Shown here: piece by piece, positions 63,870 through 64,000 of the stretch
Layout: every line of letters starts with the position of its first letter
Numbering within the stretch: the stretch's first letter is position 1
NCBI RefSeq assembly: GCF_000600085.1
Contig: NZ_CP006821.1
Span: 1,573,926 to 1,637,925, forward strand
Reading direction: 5' to 3'
Length of the DNA: 64,000 bases
Origin: Helicobacter pylori oki112
GTDB lineage: Bacteria; Campylobacterota; Campylobacteria; Campylobacterales; Helicobacteraceae
Position numbers and translations under genes: made by a program
Notes under the pieces: model-generated
Databases searched by the model: none
Told to the model about the DNA's origin: nothing
The model's input: only the letters and a program-made list of their open reading frames with translations

Positions 63870-64000
63870 TGAATCCTTTAATTTGATTTCTACCGCTCAC
63901 TCAAATCCCACCAACCCCCTCTTTAGTGAAGTGATTAGTGATTATTGATTAGTGATTAGTGATTAGTGCATTATTTTTTAAATTTAAGCATAAAACGCCC
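63870..64000. repeat. Leader block B with AGTGATT heptamers
   Basis: Five heptamers (one ATTGATT variant) at 63930-63964 with partial units on both sides, the conserved CACCAACCCCCTC and the final ACGCCC. It repeats leader block A at 61772-61880 and lies just upstream of the Pmp3-like gene on the minus strand. It runs to the window edge. Confidence 0.85.

Noticed and set aside
366..63900. tRNA, rRNA, tmRNA, RNase P or SRP RNA genes in the gaps
   Set aside because: I looked in the longer intergenic gaps for T-loop-like GTTCGAATC patterns and clover-leaf arms and found none. Absence is by eye only.
366..63900. Many additional ORFs of 60-150 codons on both strands
   Set aside because: They lie opposite or in other frames within recognised genes, lack ribosome-binding sites and show no domain signal.

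Overview
The window is chromosomal DNA of Helicobacter pylori. Several proteins and the gene order are specific to this species: the csd2-csd1-ccmA cell-shape cluster, ceuE duplicated next to ftsW, wecA-lpxF, flhX, a diheme QcrC and a cysteine-rich Sel1-repeat (Hcp-type) protein. The sequence is AT-rich, genes are packed with many ATGA, TGATG and TAATG stop/start overlaps, -10 boxes usually lack clear -35 boxes, and homopolymer or dinucleotide tracts lie inside genes. HP locus numbers below are recalled from strain 26695 and were not checked against a database.

Layout. 0-9.6 kb: nadK, recN, an NFACT/RqcH-type gene, a small unknown gene, an Hcp-type gene, a DnaQ-like exonuclease, rpe, fbp, a small Cys protein and a two-gene restriction-modification pair. 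9.7-31.6 kb: tsf-rpsB (minus), then a long plus-strand run: addA, nhaA, yajC-secD-secF, leuS, lptE, folC, csd2, csd1, ccmA, mfd and the cytochrome bc1 genes qcrABC. 31.7-35.2 kb is accessory: a phase-variable, currently out-of-frame EptA/LtaS-type membrane transferase and a convergent pair encoding a TOPRIM protein and an OLD/RecF-like ATPase. 35.2-46.7 kb: ftsI, fliE-flgC-flgB behind a sigma54 promoter, a frameshifted ftsW, two ceuE copies, ahpC, metQ, mrdA and an MreD-position membrane gene. 46.7-60.8 kb: engB-lptA-lptC-kdsC-rlpA-mltD, tatD, ribE, flhX, metN-metI, lpxF-wecA, pdxJ-pdxA, tsaD and flgG. 60.8-64 kb is a repeat-rich island of UPF0174/DUF3944 genes, small membrane proteins and a 46-codon Asn/Gln-rich ORF, with heptamer repeats.

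How the genes fit together. Much of the window builds the envelope: peptidoglycan synthesis (ftsI, ftsW, mrdA), helical shape (csd1, csd2, ccmA), LPS and lipid A (lptA, lptC, lptE, kdsC, wecA, lpxF, the transferase), secretion (yajC, secDF) and flagella (flgB, flgC, fliE, flgG, flhX). Genome maintenance (recN, addA, mfd) and nutrient uptake (ceuE, metQNI) are also represented.

Most notable observations. (1) A (GA)9 tract puts the transferase out of frame. (2) A nine-T tract breaks the essential ftsW. (3) A 179-bp tandem duplication changes the end of mfd. (4) The ceuE duplication also copied the ftsW tail and terminator. (5) The 3' end of yajC repeats an internal piece of secD. (6) A split AAA-plus-TOPRIM pair is a plausible anti-phage module. 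(7) The UPF0174 island has duplicated leaders with AGTGATT repeats, a frameshifted paralog and an unlisted small ORF. Points 6 and 7 are the best candidates for an undescribed system. No tRNA, rRNA, CRISPR array or insertion sequence was recognised.
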